A DNA stretch of 64,000 nt from Mycobacterium sp. PO1 (GTDB lineage Bacteria; Actinomycetota; Actinomycetes; Mycobacteriales; Mycobacteriaceae). Position 1 is the stretch's first letter, and each line of letters begins with the position of its first letter. Both the position numbers and the translations under genes were made by a program. The notes under the pieces were generated by a model. It saw nothing but the letters and a program-made list of their open reading frames with translations, ran no database searches and was not told the DNA's origin. The stretch spans positions 54,386 through 118,385 of the forward strand of contig NZ_BLTG01000027.1 in assembly GCF_017312405.1 (NCBI RefSeq), written 5' to 3'. This document shows positions 1 through 11,539 of this stretch, in pieces.

Positions 1-1
1 C

Positions 2-1528
2 GTGGAGCCGCACGGCCATCCGCTGATCAGCGGCGTCGCCACCCAGGCTCCCGCCCGGTCGATCGCACCGTGGGATGCGCCCAGGTGGGCGGATGTGCAG
101 AAGGTGTTCAGCGAGGCGCTGGCCGACACCGACCCCGACACCCCGTTGTGGTTCACGGGTTACGACGCGCTATTGCACGGCCACCCGTCGCCGAAGGCCG
201 ACGAGCTGGACGCGATCTTCGGAGACCGGGTCACGGTGGTGACCGACAACTCCGGGCACGGGGTGTACTTCAACTCGGCGATGATCAGGCTGCACGGCTG
301 GGACACCGACCCGCCTGCCGACCCGGTCGCTGCGCACTACGGACGCAACGCCGACGGCTCGCTCAACGGCCAGGGTTTCGAACTTCCGGTCGTCACCGCG
401 GTGGTGGGGCCGCTGATGGCGCAGCTCGGTGACCCGTTGGCGTCGGCGGCGCATTACTACGCGCTGATGTCTCGCGGTGGCTACACCTCCGCCTCGGACA
501 TGACCTACGACCCCAAGTTCGCCGCCGGTTACGAGGCGCTGGCCGCGGCGCCGTCCTGCCCGCTGCGGGTCAGCATGTGGGAGATGTCGATCACCGACAC
601 CTACACCGAGCCCGCCACATTCACCGCCGGCGAACCGTGGCTCACCAAGGCCGGGGTGAAGCTGTGGACCGACGGCTCACCGTGGGTGGGCAACATCGCG
701 ATCTCGTTTCCCTACCTGGACACCGAGACGACCCGCACCGCCGGCATCGATCCCGCCACCGCGGGCGGAGCGCACTCGATGAACTACTCCCGCGCCCAAC
801 TCGACGAGATCCTCGACCACGCCGCCCCGAAAGGCTGGCAGATGGCGTTCCACGCCAACGGTGACCTGGCGCTGGATCTCGCGCTGGACGCCTACGAGGA
901 CGCCCTGAACCGCCACGGCCTACTCGGCAGCGATCACCGCTGGCGCCTCGAGCACTGCGGGGCGGGTACCCGGGCGCATTTCGACCGGGCCGCCCGGCTC
1001 GGCGTGCACGTCTCGCTGGCGCCGTTCCAGTACTACTACTGGGGTGATCTGCTCGACGGCGCCATGTTCGACCCGTCGCACGGCGCCCGCTGGCAGGCGT
1101 TCGCCGACGCGGTCGACTCAGGGGCCTGCGTGTCGCTGCACAACGACGGGTCGGTGTCCCCGCCCACCCCGGTGACCAACATCGCCACCACCGTGACGCG
1201 GCGGACCCGCAACGGTGGGATGCACTGTGCAGAGCAGGCGATCTCATTGGAGGCGGCCTGGCGGGCCCAGACCATCGACGCCGCGCGCACACTGCGCCGG
1301 GATCATCTGGTCGGGTCGATCGCGCCGGGCAAGCTCGCCGACTTCGTGGAGCTCAGCGCCGATCCGTGGGCGGTGCAGCCCGACGAACTCATCGACTCCG
1401 TGCAGGTGTCGGGCACGTGGGTCGGTGGGCGGCGAATCGACCTCGACGAGTTCCTCGGCGCCGTGGCGGCGGGCGACAACTCGGCCCACGCGCATCTGGC
1501 TGAGCGCAAGGCCACCGGCTGCTGCTAG
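2..1528 (+). CDS. Amidohydrolase family protein (YtcJ-like), 5' end outside window
   Basis: Metal-dependent hydrolase of the amidohydrolase superfamily (YtcJ/amidohydrolase_3 type), expected to cleave amides or similar bonds; the substrate cannot be told from sequence. The visible frame opens at the metal-binding H-x-H strand (EPHGHP at residues 2-7), which in this family normally lies some 60-70 residues from the N-terminus. The first GTG is therefore probably internal and the true start lies upstream of the window. Later landmarks are a His in AFHANGD, the segment RLEHCGAG, the metal-ligand Asp region SLHNDGS, and the C-terminal GSIAPGKLADFV strand typical of the composite beta-domain. It ends in TAG 137 nt before the amine oxidase gene on the same strand, so the two may form a catabolic unit. 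The family is confident, the substrate unknown. Confidence 0.85.
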   Translation: MEPHGHPLISGVATQAPARSIAPWDAPRWADVQKVFSEALADTDPDTPLWFTGYDALLHGHPSPKADELDAIFGDRVTVVTDNSGHGVYFNSAMIRLHGWDTDPPADPVAAHYGRNADGSLNGQGFELPVVTAVVGPLMAQLGDPLASAAHYYALMSRGGYTSASDMTYDPKFAAGYEALAAAPSCPLRVSMWEMSITDTYTEPATFTAGEPWLTKAGVKLWTDGSPWVGNIAISFPYLDTETTRTAGIDPATAGGAHSMNYSRAQLDEILDHAAPKGWQMAFHANGDLALDLALDAYEDALNRHGLLGSDHRWRLEHCGAGTRAHFDRAARLGVHVSLAPFQYYYWGDLLDGAMFDPSHGARWQAFADAVDSGACVSLHNDGSVSPPTPVTNIATTVTRRTRNGGMHCAEQAISLEAAWRAQTIDAARTLRRDHLVGSIAPGKLADFVELSADPWAVQPDELIDSVQVSGTWVGGRRIDLDEFLGAVAAGDNSAHAHLAERKATGCC

Positions 1529-1665
1529 CCGGGTCCCCTCCCGCCGGCACCGGACTCTTTTCGGCCACCGCGACCGCCCCGTGGAGGTATCGTCGCGTAG
1601 CCACCAGCTGGTCGTGCCCTCATCGGCCGGAGTGGAGTTGGCACCTCTGAGAGGACGGTCGGCCC

Positions 1666-3621
1666 ATGGCGTCTCACCCTTTGGAACCTCTGAGTGCGGA
1701 CGAGTTCAGCCGCACCGCCGAGATACTCCGCCGGGACGGGCATGTCAGCGACACCTTCCGGTTCGCGTCGATCGAGCTGGTGGAACCACCGAAGAACGAC
1801 GTGCTGGCGTGGCGAACCGGAGACCCGGTTCCACGGCATGCGCTGGCAGTGGTGTGGAACCGCTCAGACAACAAGACCTACGAAGCCACCGTCGATCTCA
1901 CCGGCGGCACCGTCCTATCGGTCCAGCACATTCCCGACGTCACGCCGAACTTCACCGTCGACGAGTTCCACGAGGTCGACGAAGCCATGCGCGCTCACCC
2001 GGACGTGGTGGCGAAGCTGGGTGAACGCGGTATCACCGACATGAGCCGGGTCGTCGTCGACGTCTGGACCTACGGCAGAGCGCTGATGCCCGAGAGGTAC
2101 CGCGACCGCCGACTGGGCTGGTGCGACCTCTGGGTCCGTGAGTCGCCCGACGGGAACCCCTACGCCCACCCTGTTTCCGGCTTGAAGCTCGTCGTCGACA
2201 TGAACACCCTCGAACTCCTCGAGATCGAGGATGAGTTCGACGTCGGAATGCCGGCGGTGAACGGCGAATACGTGCCGGGACCGTGGACGGGTCAACAACG
2301 CACCGATCTCAAGCCGCTGCACATCACCCAGCCCGAAGGCACGTCGTTCACCGTCGACGGCACCGAATTGCGTTGGCAGAACTGGTCTATGCGTCTGGGT
2401 TTCAACTATCGCGAGGGTCCGGTGATCTATCAGGTCGCCTATGACGATCACGGGGTGCGGCGTGACATCGCCTACCGGATGTCGCTGGCCGAGATGGTGG
2501 TCCCCTACCGCGACCCCACGTTCGATCATTACCGCCGAACCGCTTTCGACATCGGCGAGTGGGGGCTCGGTTTCATGACCACCTCGCTGGAACTGGGCTG
2601 CGACTGCCTCGGTGAAATCCGCTACGTCGACGCGGTGCTGCACGACACCGCCGGTGCACCGTACGAGATCAAGAACGCCATCTGTCTGCACGAAGAAGAC
2701 AACGCGGTGCTCTGGAAGCATGTCGATCTGGTGACCGGTGCCGAGGTGCGCCGTCAGCGACGGATGGTGGTCTCCTGCCACGTGACCGTGGCGAACTACG
2801 AGTACCTCGTCTACTGGCGGTTCTACCAGGACGGCAACATCGAGTGCGAGGTGCGTGCGACCGGGATCATGGTCACGACCCCGTACGCGGAGGGCGAGCC
2901 GGCGCCACCGTATGGCACCGTCGTCGACAACCGCACCTACGCGCCGTTCCACCAGCACTTCCTGGTGGCGCGACTGGATCTCGACGTCGACGGGTCGGCG
3001 AACACGGTCGTCGAGGTCGACTCGGTCGCACCGCCGGTGTCGCAGGACAACCCCCACGGCCTGGCTCTGGTCACCAGGTCCACCCCGATCACGTCAGAGG
3101 CCGTCAGCGCCCGCGATTTCGACTGGAACACCCAGCGCGGCTGGAAGGTGGTCAACCCGGACAAGGTGAACCGGCACGGCACCCAGGTGGGTTACAAGCT
3201 GGTTCCGGGTGCGGCGTTCCCGGCGTTGATGGATCCCACCACGCCGCAGTATCTTCGGGCGCCGGTGATCGGCCATACGCTGTGGGTCACGCGACACGAC
3301 GACGACGAGCGCTGGCCGTGCGGTAGGTATCCGACCCAGTCCACCGTCGACACCGGCATGACTGAGTGGATCAAGGACGACGCACCGCTCGAGAACGCCG
3401 ACGTCGTCCTCTGGTACGTCTTCGGCATCCACCACATCACCAGGGTCGAGGAATGGCCGATCATGCCCGTCGACACGGTGTCGTTCTGGCTCAAGCCTTC
3501 CGGGTTCTTCGACCAGAACCCGTCGATCGATGTGGCGCCCACGCCGAAGGCCGAGGGCGCGACCTGCCACACCGGCACAGCCGAACACCTCGGCCCCGAT
3601 CGGGCGGCCCACATGCACTGA
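1666..3621 (+). CDS. Copper-containing primary-amine oxidase
   Basis: Oxidises primary amines to aldehydes, releasing ammonia and hydrogen peroxide, with copper and a self-made topaquinone cofactor. The 651-residue length fits bacterial homologues such as the Arthrobacter enzyme. Visible active-site parts are the topaquinone precursor Tyr378 in the N-Y-E-Y motif, the probable catalytic base Asp295 in AFDIGEW, copper ligands His429 and His431 (HQH), and the third ligand in the HH pair at 589-590, followed by EEWPIMP. Their spacing closely matches the known family. No signal peptide is seen, so it is cytoplasmic. It sits between an amidohydrolase and an oppositely oriented amino-acid/amine permease, suggesting uptake and deamination of an amine nutrient. 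The ATG start follows GAGAGGAC about 10 nt upstream. Confidence 0.95.
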   Translation: MASHPLEPLSADEFSRTAEILRRDGHVSDTFRFASIELVEPPKNDVLAWRTGDPVPRHALAVVWNRSDNKTYEATVDLTGGTVLSVQHIPDVTPNFTVDEFHEVDEAMRAHPDVVAKLGERGITDMSRVVVDVWTYGRALMPERYRDRRLGWCDLWVRESPDGNPYAHPVSGLKLVVDMNTLELLEIEDEFDVGMPAVNGEYVPGPWTGQQRTDLKPLHITQPEGTSFTVDGTELRWQNWSMRLGFNYREGPVIYQVAYDDHGVRRDIAYRMSLAEMVVPYRDPTFDHYRRTAFDIGEWGLGFMTTSLELGCDCLGEIRYVDAVLHDTAGAPYEIKNAICLHEEDNAVLWKHVDLVTGAEVRRQRRMVVSCHVTVANYEYLVYWRFYQDGNIECEVRATGIMVTTPYAEGEPAPPYGTVVDNRTYAPFHQHFLVARLDLDVDGSANTVVEVDSVAPPVSQDNPHGLALVTRSTPITSEAVSARDFDWNTQRGWKVVNPDKVNRHGTQVGYKLVPGAAFPALMDPTTPQYLRAPVIGHTLWVTRHDDDERWPCGRYPTQSTVDTGMTEWIKDDAPLENADVVLWYVFGIHHITRVEEWPIMPVDTVSFWLKPSGFFDQNPSIDVAPTPKAEGATCHTGTAEHLGPDRAAHMH

Positions 3622-3624
3622 CGG

Positions 3625-3714
3625 GACGCCGTGGAGATCTCTCGGCCGAGCAGGCGACGCGCATGCGCCGACAGAGATGCCGTCGAGAACTCGCCACCGA
3701 CGAGGCGGCGCATG
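3625..3714. repeat. Imperfect direct repeat downstream of the amine oxidase gene
   Basis: Two degenerate copies of about 40 nt (3625-3665 and 3675-3714), both starting GA(C/T)GCCGT and ending in a GCATG-type sequence, match at roughly three quarters of positions. They lie between the convergent amine oxidase and permease genes. They are much more diverged than the other tandem arrays in this window and could be an old version of the same process. Confidence 0.4.
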
Positions 3715-3738
3715 GGTACCGGCAGGCAGATGGGGAAA

Positions 3739-5274
3739 CTAGTGGGTGTCCTTGACGCGAACTGGTGTGTCCACGCGTAGCGTTTCACCGCGGAAGAACG
3801 CCGGTTGGCGTGCACGCAGGACCAGCATGAACACGACGCCGGACAGGATCAGCCCGAGCCCCAATATCAACACCAGGCCGACGCCGCCGATGCTGGCGCC
3901 GCTGCCGTAATCGGGAGAAGCGCTGTCGCGCAACGTGACGAGGAATACGCCGAGCAGACCGAGCCCGCCGAGCAGCGGGAAGAGCAGCTTGAACACGAAA
4001 CTGCCCACGTCGGCGAACAGTTCGTGCCGGAAGTACCAGATGCAGGCGAACGCGGTCAGCCCGTAGTAGAAGCAGATCATGATGCCGAGCGAGTAGATGG
4101 TGTCGGTGAGCACGCTCTCGGACAGGAACGTCAGGGTCGAATAGAACACCGCTGCACCGACGCCCGCTGCGATCGTCGCGAAGGACGGCGTCAGGAACCG
4201 GGGGTGGATGGTGGCGAACCGGGACGGGAACGCCTTGTAGGTCCCCATCGCCAGCATGGTCCGGGACGTCGGCAGGAAGGTGGTGATCAGGCTGGCCGCG
4301 CTGGACGCGACCACGGCCAGGAACAGGAACAGGTGCAGCGGCCCACCGAGCACGGGCTCGGCGAGCGCGCCGAAGACGTTGTCGGCGATCTCCTCGTTGC
4401 CCAGACCCACGCCGTCGGTGCCGACTCCGGCGTACATCTGTGTCGCCACCGCGACCAGCAGGTAGGTCAACAGAATCGACACCACGCAGAGCAGCGCGGC
4501 GCGACCCGGGGTCTTGTCGGAATCCTTGGACTCCTCGTTGACGGTGAGTGCGGTGTCCCAGCCCCAGAACGCGAAGATCGACCCGGACAGACCCGCGATG
4601 AACGCCGACATCGTCAGGCCCGCGGGACTGAACCAGTCGAAGCTGAACGACATCCCGGTGTCCGAGGATCCGGATTTCGCCAGCGCGGCGATGCCGAATG
4701 CCAGCAGCACCACCATCTGGAATCCGACGAGGATGAACTGGACCCGCTCGGTGGTGGTGATTCCGCGGTAGGCCACCGTGGTGGCGATGGCCAGGAACAC
4801 CAGGCACGTGAGCACGTTGATCGGCTTGTTCTCCCACAGCGCGGCGATGCTCTCGCTGCCTGCCAGGTCGCCGATGAACTGATAGAAGAACTGGACCGCG
4901 ACCCCGGCCAGGTTGGACAACACGATGACGGTGGCCAGCACGGCCGCCCAGCCGCCGAGCCAGCCGATGTAGGGGCCGAAGGCCTTGGTGGTCCAGGTGA
5001 ACGATGTCCCGCAGTCGGGCGCCACCTTGTTGAGTTCGCGGTAGGCGTACGCGGCGAAGAACATCGGCAGGAAGCCGGCGATGATCACCACCGGCATCTT
5101 CGTGCCTGCCTCGGCGACCAGGATGCCGATCGTGGCGGTCAGGGCATAGGCCGGAGCAACCGAGGAGATGCCCAGGACAGTACCGCCGAACAGTCCGACC
5201 GCGTTGTGAGAGAGCCCTTTGTCCTGGAGGTCTGCTTCAGGACGGTGATGAGGGTCGTGAGCCTCGATCTGCAT
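3739..5274 (-). CDS. APC-superfamily amino acid/amine permease
   Basis: Integral membrane transporter of the amino acid-polyamine-organocation superfamily, about 12 hydrophobic segments in 511 residues. The first helix region, GLFGGTVLGISSVAPAYALT (about residues 26-45), is the unwound substrate-binding helix 1 typical of the family. A later FAFWGWDTALTVNEESKD stretch matches the conserved helix 6/7 region. It is convergent with the amine oxidase gene and divergent from the universal stress protein gene. The likely role is import of an amine or amino acid consumed by the adjacent oxidase; the substrate is inferred from context only. The ATG at 5272-5274 is the first plausible start. Confidence 0.9.
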   Translation of the reverse strand: MQIEAHDPHHRPEADLQDKGLSHNAVGLFGGTVLGISSVAPAYALTATIGILVAEAGTKMPVVIIAGFLPMFFAAYAYRELNKVAPDCGTSFTWTTKAFGPYIGWLGGWAAVLATVIVLSNLAGVAVQFFYQFIGDLAGSESIAALWENKPINVLTCLVFLAIATTVAYRGITTTERVQFILVGFQMVVLLAFGIAALAKSGSSDTGMSFSFDWFSPAGLTMSAFIAGLSGSIFAFWGWDTALTVNEESKDSDKTPGRAALLCVVSILLTYLLVAVATQMYAGVGTDGVGLGNEEIADNVFGALAEPVLGGPLHLFLFLAVVASSAASLITTFLPTSRTMLAMGTYKAFPSRFATIHPRFLTPSFATIAAGVGAAVFYSTLTFLSESVLTDTIYSLGIMICFYYGLTAFACIWYFRHELFADVGSFVFKLLFPLLGGLGLLGVFLVTLRDSASPDYGSGASIGGVGLVLILGLGLILSGVVFMLVLRARQPAFFRGETLRVDTPVRVKDTH

Positions 5275-5511
5275 GAGGACCTCGCCTGTTCAGGAGGTGA
5301 TGTGCCCGCTGATCGTAACGGCGGTGCGACCGCGAGGGCATCGACTTTCGACTACTCGACTCTCGCCGACCTCGCCGGCGGCACGCCGGTCTGAAGGCCA
5401 GGCCGAGCCGAAACCTCGCGCGGAGCGGATGTGCCTGCCGGAAACGCCGGTACACCGCGCCCGGCTCGGACACAATCAGGGTATCGATCATGACGACAGG
5501 ATCGGGTCCAG

Positions 5512-6399
5512 ATGAAGCTGTTAGTGGGTTATCTCGCCACCTCCGGGGGCGCCGACGCCGTCGCGCTGGCAGTCCGGCTGGCCCGCACCCTGGGCGCCGA
5601 GGTGGACATCTGCATGGTGCTGCCACCCACCAGAGCGCAACCCGACCTCGCGTTCAGCGCGGGCTACCAGGATGTGCTCGCCGAGCAGGCGAAACAGTGG
5701 TTGGCCGAGGCGCTGGCCCTGGTACCGGACGGTGTTCGCACCACCACGCACCTCATGTTCGATGACGCCGTCGCCGAGCGGTTGGCCGCCGAGGCGGTGC
5801 GGCTGGAGGCCGACGCCATTGTGGTGGGTGGAGCCGGTGGAGGCTTGGCCGGCGGTTACTCCCTGGGTTCGGTGGTCAACGACCTCCTGCACTCGTCGCC
5901 GGTGCCTGTGGCCGTCGCGCCCCGGGGCACCCGCCATTCCGACGTCGAGCGAGTCCGGTCGGTGACGTGCGCGATCGGTACCCGGGCAGGTGCCCGGCTC
6001 CTGCTCGACACCGCCGTGCGGATCAGCCAGGCCGCGGGTACCCCACTGCGACTGGTGTCGCTCGTCGCGCTGGATCAGCACGCGATCCGTCGCACCGACG
6101 ACACTGCCGAGTCGATTCGTGCGGAGGCGCTGGACCATGCCACCGCGACCTTGGAGGCCGCGAAATCGGTACTTCCGGCGTCGTTTCCGGTGACATCGAC
6201 TGTCGTCGACGGACCGACGGTGGAGGCAGCCGTCGACAAGCTCGAATGGCATGACGGTGACCTGATCATGGTCGGGTCCAGTCGGCTGGCCCAACGCCGG
6301 CGGATCTTCCTCGGCTCGACCGCGGCGAAGATGCTGCGCGTGCTCCAGATTCCGATCGTGGTGGTTCCCCGCGACGACGCGAGCATCGACGGCGACTGA
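5512..6399 (+). CDS. Tandem-domain universal stress protein
   Basis: Cytoplasmic UspA-family protein of 295 residues with two Usp folds in tandem (about 1-140 and 147-293), the usual mycobacterial arrangement. Each half ends in an ATP-binding-type glycine motif: GGAGGGLAGGYSLGSVV in the first half and GSSRLAQRRRIFLGSTA in the second. Such proteins bind ATP or cyclic nucleotides and respond to stress or starvation; no enzymatic activity can be assigned. It is divergently transcribed from the APC permease across a 237-bp gap. Permease-Usp pairs are common in actinobacteria, so a regulatory link to transport is plausible but inferred. The ATG start is preceded by only a weak ribosome-binding sequence. 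Confidence 0.9.
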   Translation: MKLLVGYLATSGGADAVALAVRLARTLGAEVDICMVLPPTRAQPDLAFSAGYQDVLAEQAKQWLAEALALVPDGVRTTTHLMFDDAVAERLAAEAVRLEADAIVVGGAGGGLAGGYSLGSVVNDLLHSSPVPVAVAPRGTRHSDVERVRSVTCAIGTRAGARLLLDTAVRISQAAGTPLRLVSLVALDQHAIRRTDDTAESIRAEALDHATATLEAAKSVLPASFPVTSTVVDGPTVEAAVDKLEWHDGDLIMVGSSRLAQRRRIFLGSTAAKMLRVLQIPIVVVPRDDASIDGD

Positions 6400-6406
6400 G
6401 GCGGCC

Positions 6407-6481
6407 TGGTGGGCGCGGACGGTATCGAACCGCCGACCGCTGGTGTGTAAAACCAGAGCTCTACCACTGAGCTACGCGCCC
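6407..6481 (-). tRNA. tRNA-Val (anticodon UAC)
   Basis: Reading the minus strand gives a full cloverleaf: acceptor GGGCGCG paired with CGCGCCC, D-stem GCTC/GAGC, anticodon stem CTGGT/ACCAG around the loop TTTACAC (anticodon TAC), and T-arm GGCGG-TTCGATA-CCGTC with one G-U pair. The discriminator A and the 3' CCA are encoded (6407-6410). It lies just after the end of the oppositely oriented Usp gene. Confidence 0.97.
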
Positions 6482-6548
6482 GATCGCAGGGCAGGTTACA
6501 ACGCGCAGGTGCCCGACGGGAAATCCCGACCCGTCCCTGATCGGGCGT

Positions 6549-6604
6549 CGAGCGTGAACTGAGTGCGAAAAGTCGGCGGTTCTTTCGCAAGGAGTTCACG
6601 CTCG
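6549..6604. repeat. Long intergenic hairpin A
   Basis: Perfect 12-bp arms CGAGCGTGAACT (6549-6560) and AGTTCACGCTCG (6593-6604) enclose a second, nested 6-bp stem GCGAAA (6565-6570) / TTTCGC (6583-6588). It has no U-tract. It could be a bidirectional terminator, a structured RNA or a small dispersed element; the sequence alone cannot decide. Confidence 0.75.
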
Positions 6605-6610
6605 TCGGGT

Positions 6611-6723
6611 CGAGCACTGCGGCGCGGTACACACCGCCAGGCTCGAGCACCGCGGCGCGGTACACCGCGCCGGGGTCAAGCACCGTACCGCGGCCCGTCA
6701 CGGCGAGCACCGCGGCGCGGTAC
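6611..6723. repeat. Interspersed 20-nt direct repeats
   Basis: Three near-identical 20-nt copies (6611-6630, 6644-6663, 6704-6723) read CGAGCAC(T/C)GCGGCGCGGTAC. A degenerate copy lies near 6677 and a weaker one near 6734. Spacing is irregular (33 and 60 nt), so this is not a simple satellite. It lies about 65-175 nt downstream of the ahpE stop codon. Confidence 0.7.
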
Positions 6724-6787
6724 GCCCGACGGGCGAGCGCCGTGGCCCGCCAGGGCGAGCGAGCGGCCCGCCACGCCCGGCGCCGGA

Positions 6788-7249
6788 TCAGGCCTGAAGC
6801 GCACCCAACGCAGCCGCCCACACCGCCGCGTCCCGGCCGTCGCCGGGCTGTCTGCAGTCGGCGAAGCGCACGATCCCCGACCGGTCGACGGCGATGGTGC
6901 CGCGGTTGGGATAACCGGCATCGGCGTTGAACACCCCGTAGGCCTGGCTGACCGCGCCATGGGGCCAGAAGTCGGCGAGCACGGGAAAGGTGAAACCGCG
7001 CTGAGTGGTCCACACCTTGTGGGTGGGCGGCGGCCCGACGGACACGGCCAGTGTGGCCAGGTCGTCGTTGACGAACTCGCCGATCCGGTCCTGGATGTCG
7101 TCGAGTTCGCGCTGGCAGATGCCGGTGAACGCGAGCGGAAAGAACACCAGCAGCACCGCGCGCTCGCCGCGGAACCCCGACAGCGTCACCGGCTGGTTGT
7201 TCTGGTCCTTGAGCGTGAAGTCCGGGGCCTGCTCACCGACGGCGAGCAC
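6788..7249 (-). CDS. ahpE: Peroxiredoxin AhpE (one-cysteine type)
   Basis: Thiol peroxidase that reduces hydroperoxides and peroxynitrite in the cytoplasm, matching M. tuberculosis AhpE (Rv2238c) in length (153 residues) and sequence. The peroxidatic Cys45 lies in FPLAFTGIC, the AhpE variant of the usual PxxxTxxC motif. There is no resolving cysteine in the classical C-terminal position; Cys127 (FADCR) is not at a standard resolving site. The GTG start at 7249 overlaps the stop codon of the upstream DUF3052 gene by one base (TAGTG), so the two are translationally coupled. Confidence 0.95.
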   Translation of the reverse strand: MLAVGEQAPDFTLKDQNNQPVTLSGFRGERAVLLVFFPLAFTGICQRELDDIQDRIGEFVNDDLATLAVSVGPPPTHKVWTTQRGFTFPVLADFWPHGAVSQAYGVFNADAGYPNRGTIAVDRSGIVRFADCRQPGDGRDAAVWAAALGALQA

Positions 7250-7680
7250 TAGTGCCGGCCGGCGGCCTTGGACTTCGGCTGGACCAGACGGGTCGCGATC
7301 CAGTCCCCCAGGTTCGCCGACGAAGTCTGCATCAGGCCCGCGGTCGGGGCCGACTCGGCGATCTCGGCGGGCAGCACATGACCGGGCTTGCCGGTCTTGG
7401 GGGTGGCCACCCAGATGACGCCGTCGTCGGCAAGCGGGGTGATGGCGTCCATCAGCGCGTCGACGAGGTCGCCGTCACCGTCGCGCCACCACAGCAGCAC
7501 CACGTCGATGACTTCGTCGGCGTCCTCATCCAGCAGTTCGCTGCCGGACGCCTCCTCGATGTCGGCTCGGATGTCGTCGTCGGTGTCTTCGTCCCACCCC
7601 AACTCCTGCACAACCTGATCTTTTTGGATGCCCAGACTGCGGGCGTAGTTCGGGGGGTCACCCGCCGACACCACGGTCAA
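7249..7680 (-). CDS. DUF3052 family protein
   Basis: Conserved actinobacterial protein of unknown function, 143 residues, equivalent to Rv2239c by sequence and position next to ahpE. It is acidic (DEDTDDDIRADIEEASGSELL near residues 30-50), with a central VIDVVLLWWRDGDGDLVDAL segment and a VIWVATPKTGKPGHV strand that resembles a small nucleotide-binding-like fold. It has no signal peptide or membrane helix. The stop codon overlaps the ahpE start, implying one transcript. The ATG start follows AAGGAGG at an ideal distance. Confidence 0.9.
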   Translation of the reverse strand: MTVVSAGDPPNYARSLGIQKDQVVQELGWDEDTDDDIRADIEEASGSELLDEDADEVIDVVLLWWRDGDGDLVDALMDAITPLADDGVIWVATPKTGKPGHVLPAEIAESAPTAGLMQTSSANLGDWIATRLVQPKSKAAGRH

Positions 7681-7776
7681 TCCTCCTTCAGCCGACTCGA
7701 CACGGTGTGTTGTTCGCCATGTTCTCTACTTATCGTCGCACGCCGTGCTCTCACAGCAAGCCGCTGGCCGAACACT

Positions 7777-8355
7777 TCATCGATATGCGGCGTCACAGAG
7801 GTCCAGCGCGCTGGTCTTGGAAGCGTTCAATTCGGCGATCGCGGCGTTGAACTCTTCCGCTCCGTAATTGCCCGCGATCGCCGTCGCCACGGCCCGGGCG
7901 GCATCGACCCACCTGGTCAGCGCGTCGCGCAGCTCAGGGGTCAACGGTCCGGAGATGCTGCTGACCACGAGGTCGGCGCTGGCGTTCAGCGCGTCGATCG
8001 CCGAAGCGGCGGTCGGGCCGACGTCACCGGCATTGGTGTTGAACGCGTCGACGTAGACGTTCACGGCGCCGATCGCCTCGGCGCTGCTGGAGCTCATCGA
8101 CTCGCAGACCGACTTGACCGCCTCGGCGGTCACCGACGACTGGCGTTCTGACTCGCGGGCGCTGGAGCTGGCGGCGGATTCCTCCAGGGATGCCGACACC
8201 GACGCCCGGTACGCGGGCGCGTCGCCGGCAGAGACGCTCGCTTCGCCATCGGTGACGCTGGTGCACCCCACGATGATCATCGCCAGCGCCGCGAGCGCGC
8301 CGGTCACCTGCGCGGCGAGCCGCGCACGAGGGGTGCGCAGCCAACCGATCAGCAC
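7777..8355 (-). CDS. Putative lipoprotein, Rv2240c-like
   Basis: 192-residue protein with an N-terminal hydrophobic stretch (LAAQVTGALAALAMIIVGC) ending in a lipobox-like IVGC with Cys31, so it is probably lipid-anchored on the outer face of the membrane. The mature part is Ala/Ser-rich and helical, with two further cysteines (about 83 and 187) that could form a disulfide. Position and character match the uncharacterised Rv2240c between the DUF3052 gene and aceE. The start is GTG. No function is assigned. Confidence 0.8.
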   Translation of the reverse strand: MLIGWLRTPRARLAAQVTGALAALAMIIVGCTSVTDGEASVSAGDAPAYRASVSASLEESAASSSARESERQSSVTAEAVKSVCESMSSSSAEAIGAVNVYVDAFNTNAGDVGPTAASAIDALNASADLVVSSISGPLTPELRDALTRWVDAARAVATAIAGNYGAEEFNAAIAELNASKTSALDLCDAAYR

Positions 8356-8550
8356 AGTCTGCAGACGTTACCGTCTCGCCTTGCCGTTGACTCGGCGATC
8401 CCGGCCGATATGTCTGTTCGCCGCACTGGCCACACCCGGCGGTGCGGATGGGGCAGGATTGGAGAAGGATAGAGTCCGCGCGCACCGCAGAGGCGAGGAA
8501 ACCCCGTCGCCGATCGATGCGTAAGTACCCCGCCTAACAAGGAGCGGAAG

Positions 8551-11331
<2,781 letters not shown>

Positions 11332-11340
<9 letters not shown>

Positions 11341-11499
11341 CGACGACATCCGACCGCGAGTCGCGTAGCGACGACATCCGGCCGCGGGTCGCGTAGCGAC
11401 GACATCCGGCCGCGGGTCGCGTAGCGACGACATCCGGCCGCGGGTCGCGTAGCGACGACATCCGGCCGCGGGTCGCGTAGCCACAACCTCCGGCCGCGA
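11332..11499. repeat. Six 28-nt tandem repeats starting in the aceE stop region
   Basis: Six head-to-tail 28-nt units begin at 11332, 11360, 11388, 11416, 11444 and 11472. Each opens with GTCGCGTAG, identical to the final Val-Ala-stop codons of aceE, and contains the small palindrome GTCGC-GTA-GCGAC, then an ACATCCGGCCGCG tail. Units 2-5 are nearly identical; the last is degenerate (GCCACAACC). The array therefore repeats the aceE 3' end, stop included. It ends 40 nt before mabR. Confidence 0.95.
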
Positions 11500-11539
11500 C
11501 TTGGAGGTTACCGCCAGAACAGGGGCGTAGCTTTTAGGA

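Larger units (their letters stand above)
6482..6787. other. 306-bp gap without genes: hairpin plus short GC-rich repeats
   Basis: Between the tRNA-Val gene and the 3' end of ahpE, both on the minus strand. No convincing coding frame is present. It contains a long inverted repeat at 6549-6604 followed by repeated CGAGCAC-GCGGCGCGGTAC blocks at 6611-6723, listed separately. The last 60 bases before ahpE are GC-rich and partly repetitive (GAGCG and CCGCC runs). Confidence 0.8.

Noticed and set aside
3805..5394. Open frame of 529 codons antisense to the APC permease
   Set aside because: Composition dominated by Gln/Glu/Arg/His, without domain features; mirrors the permease coding bias.
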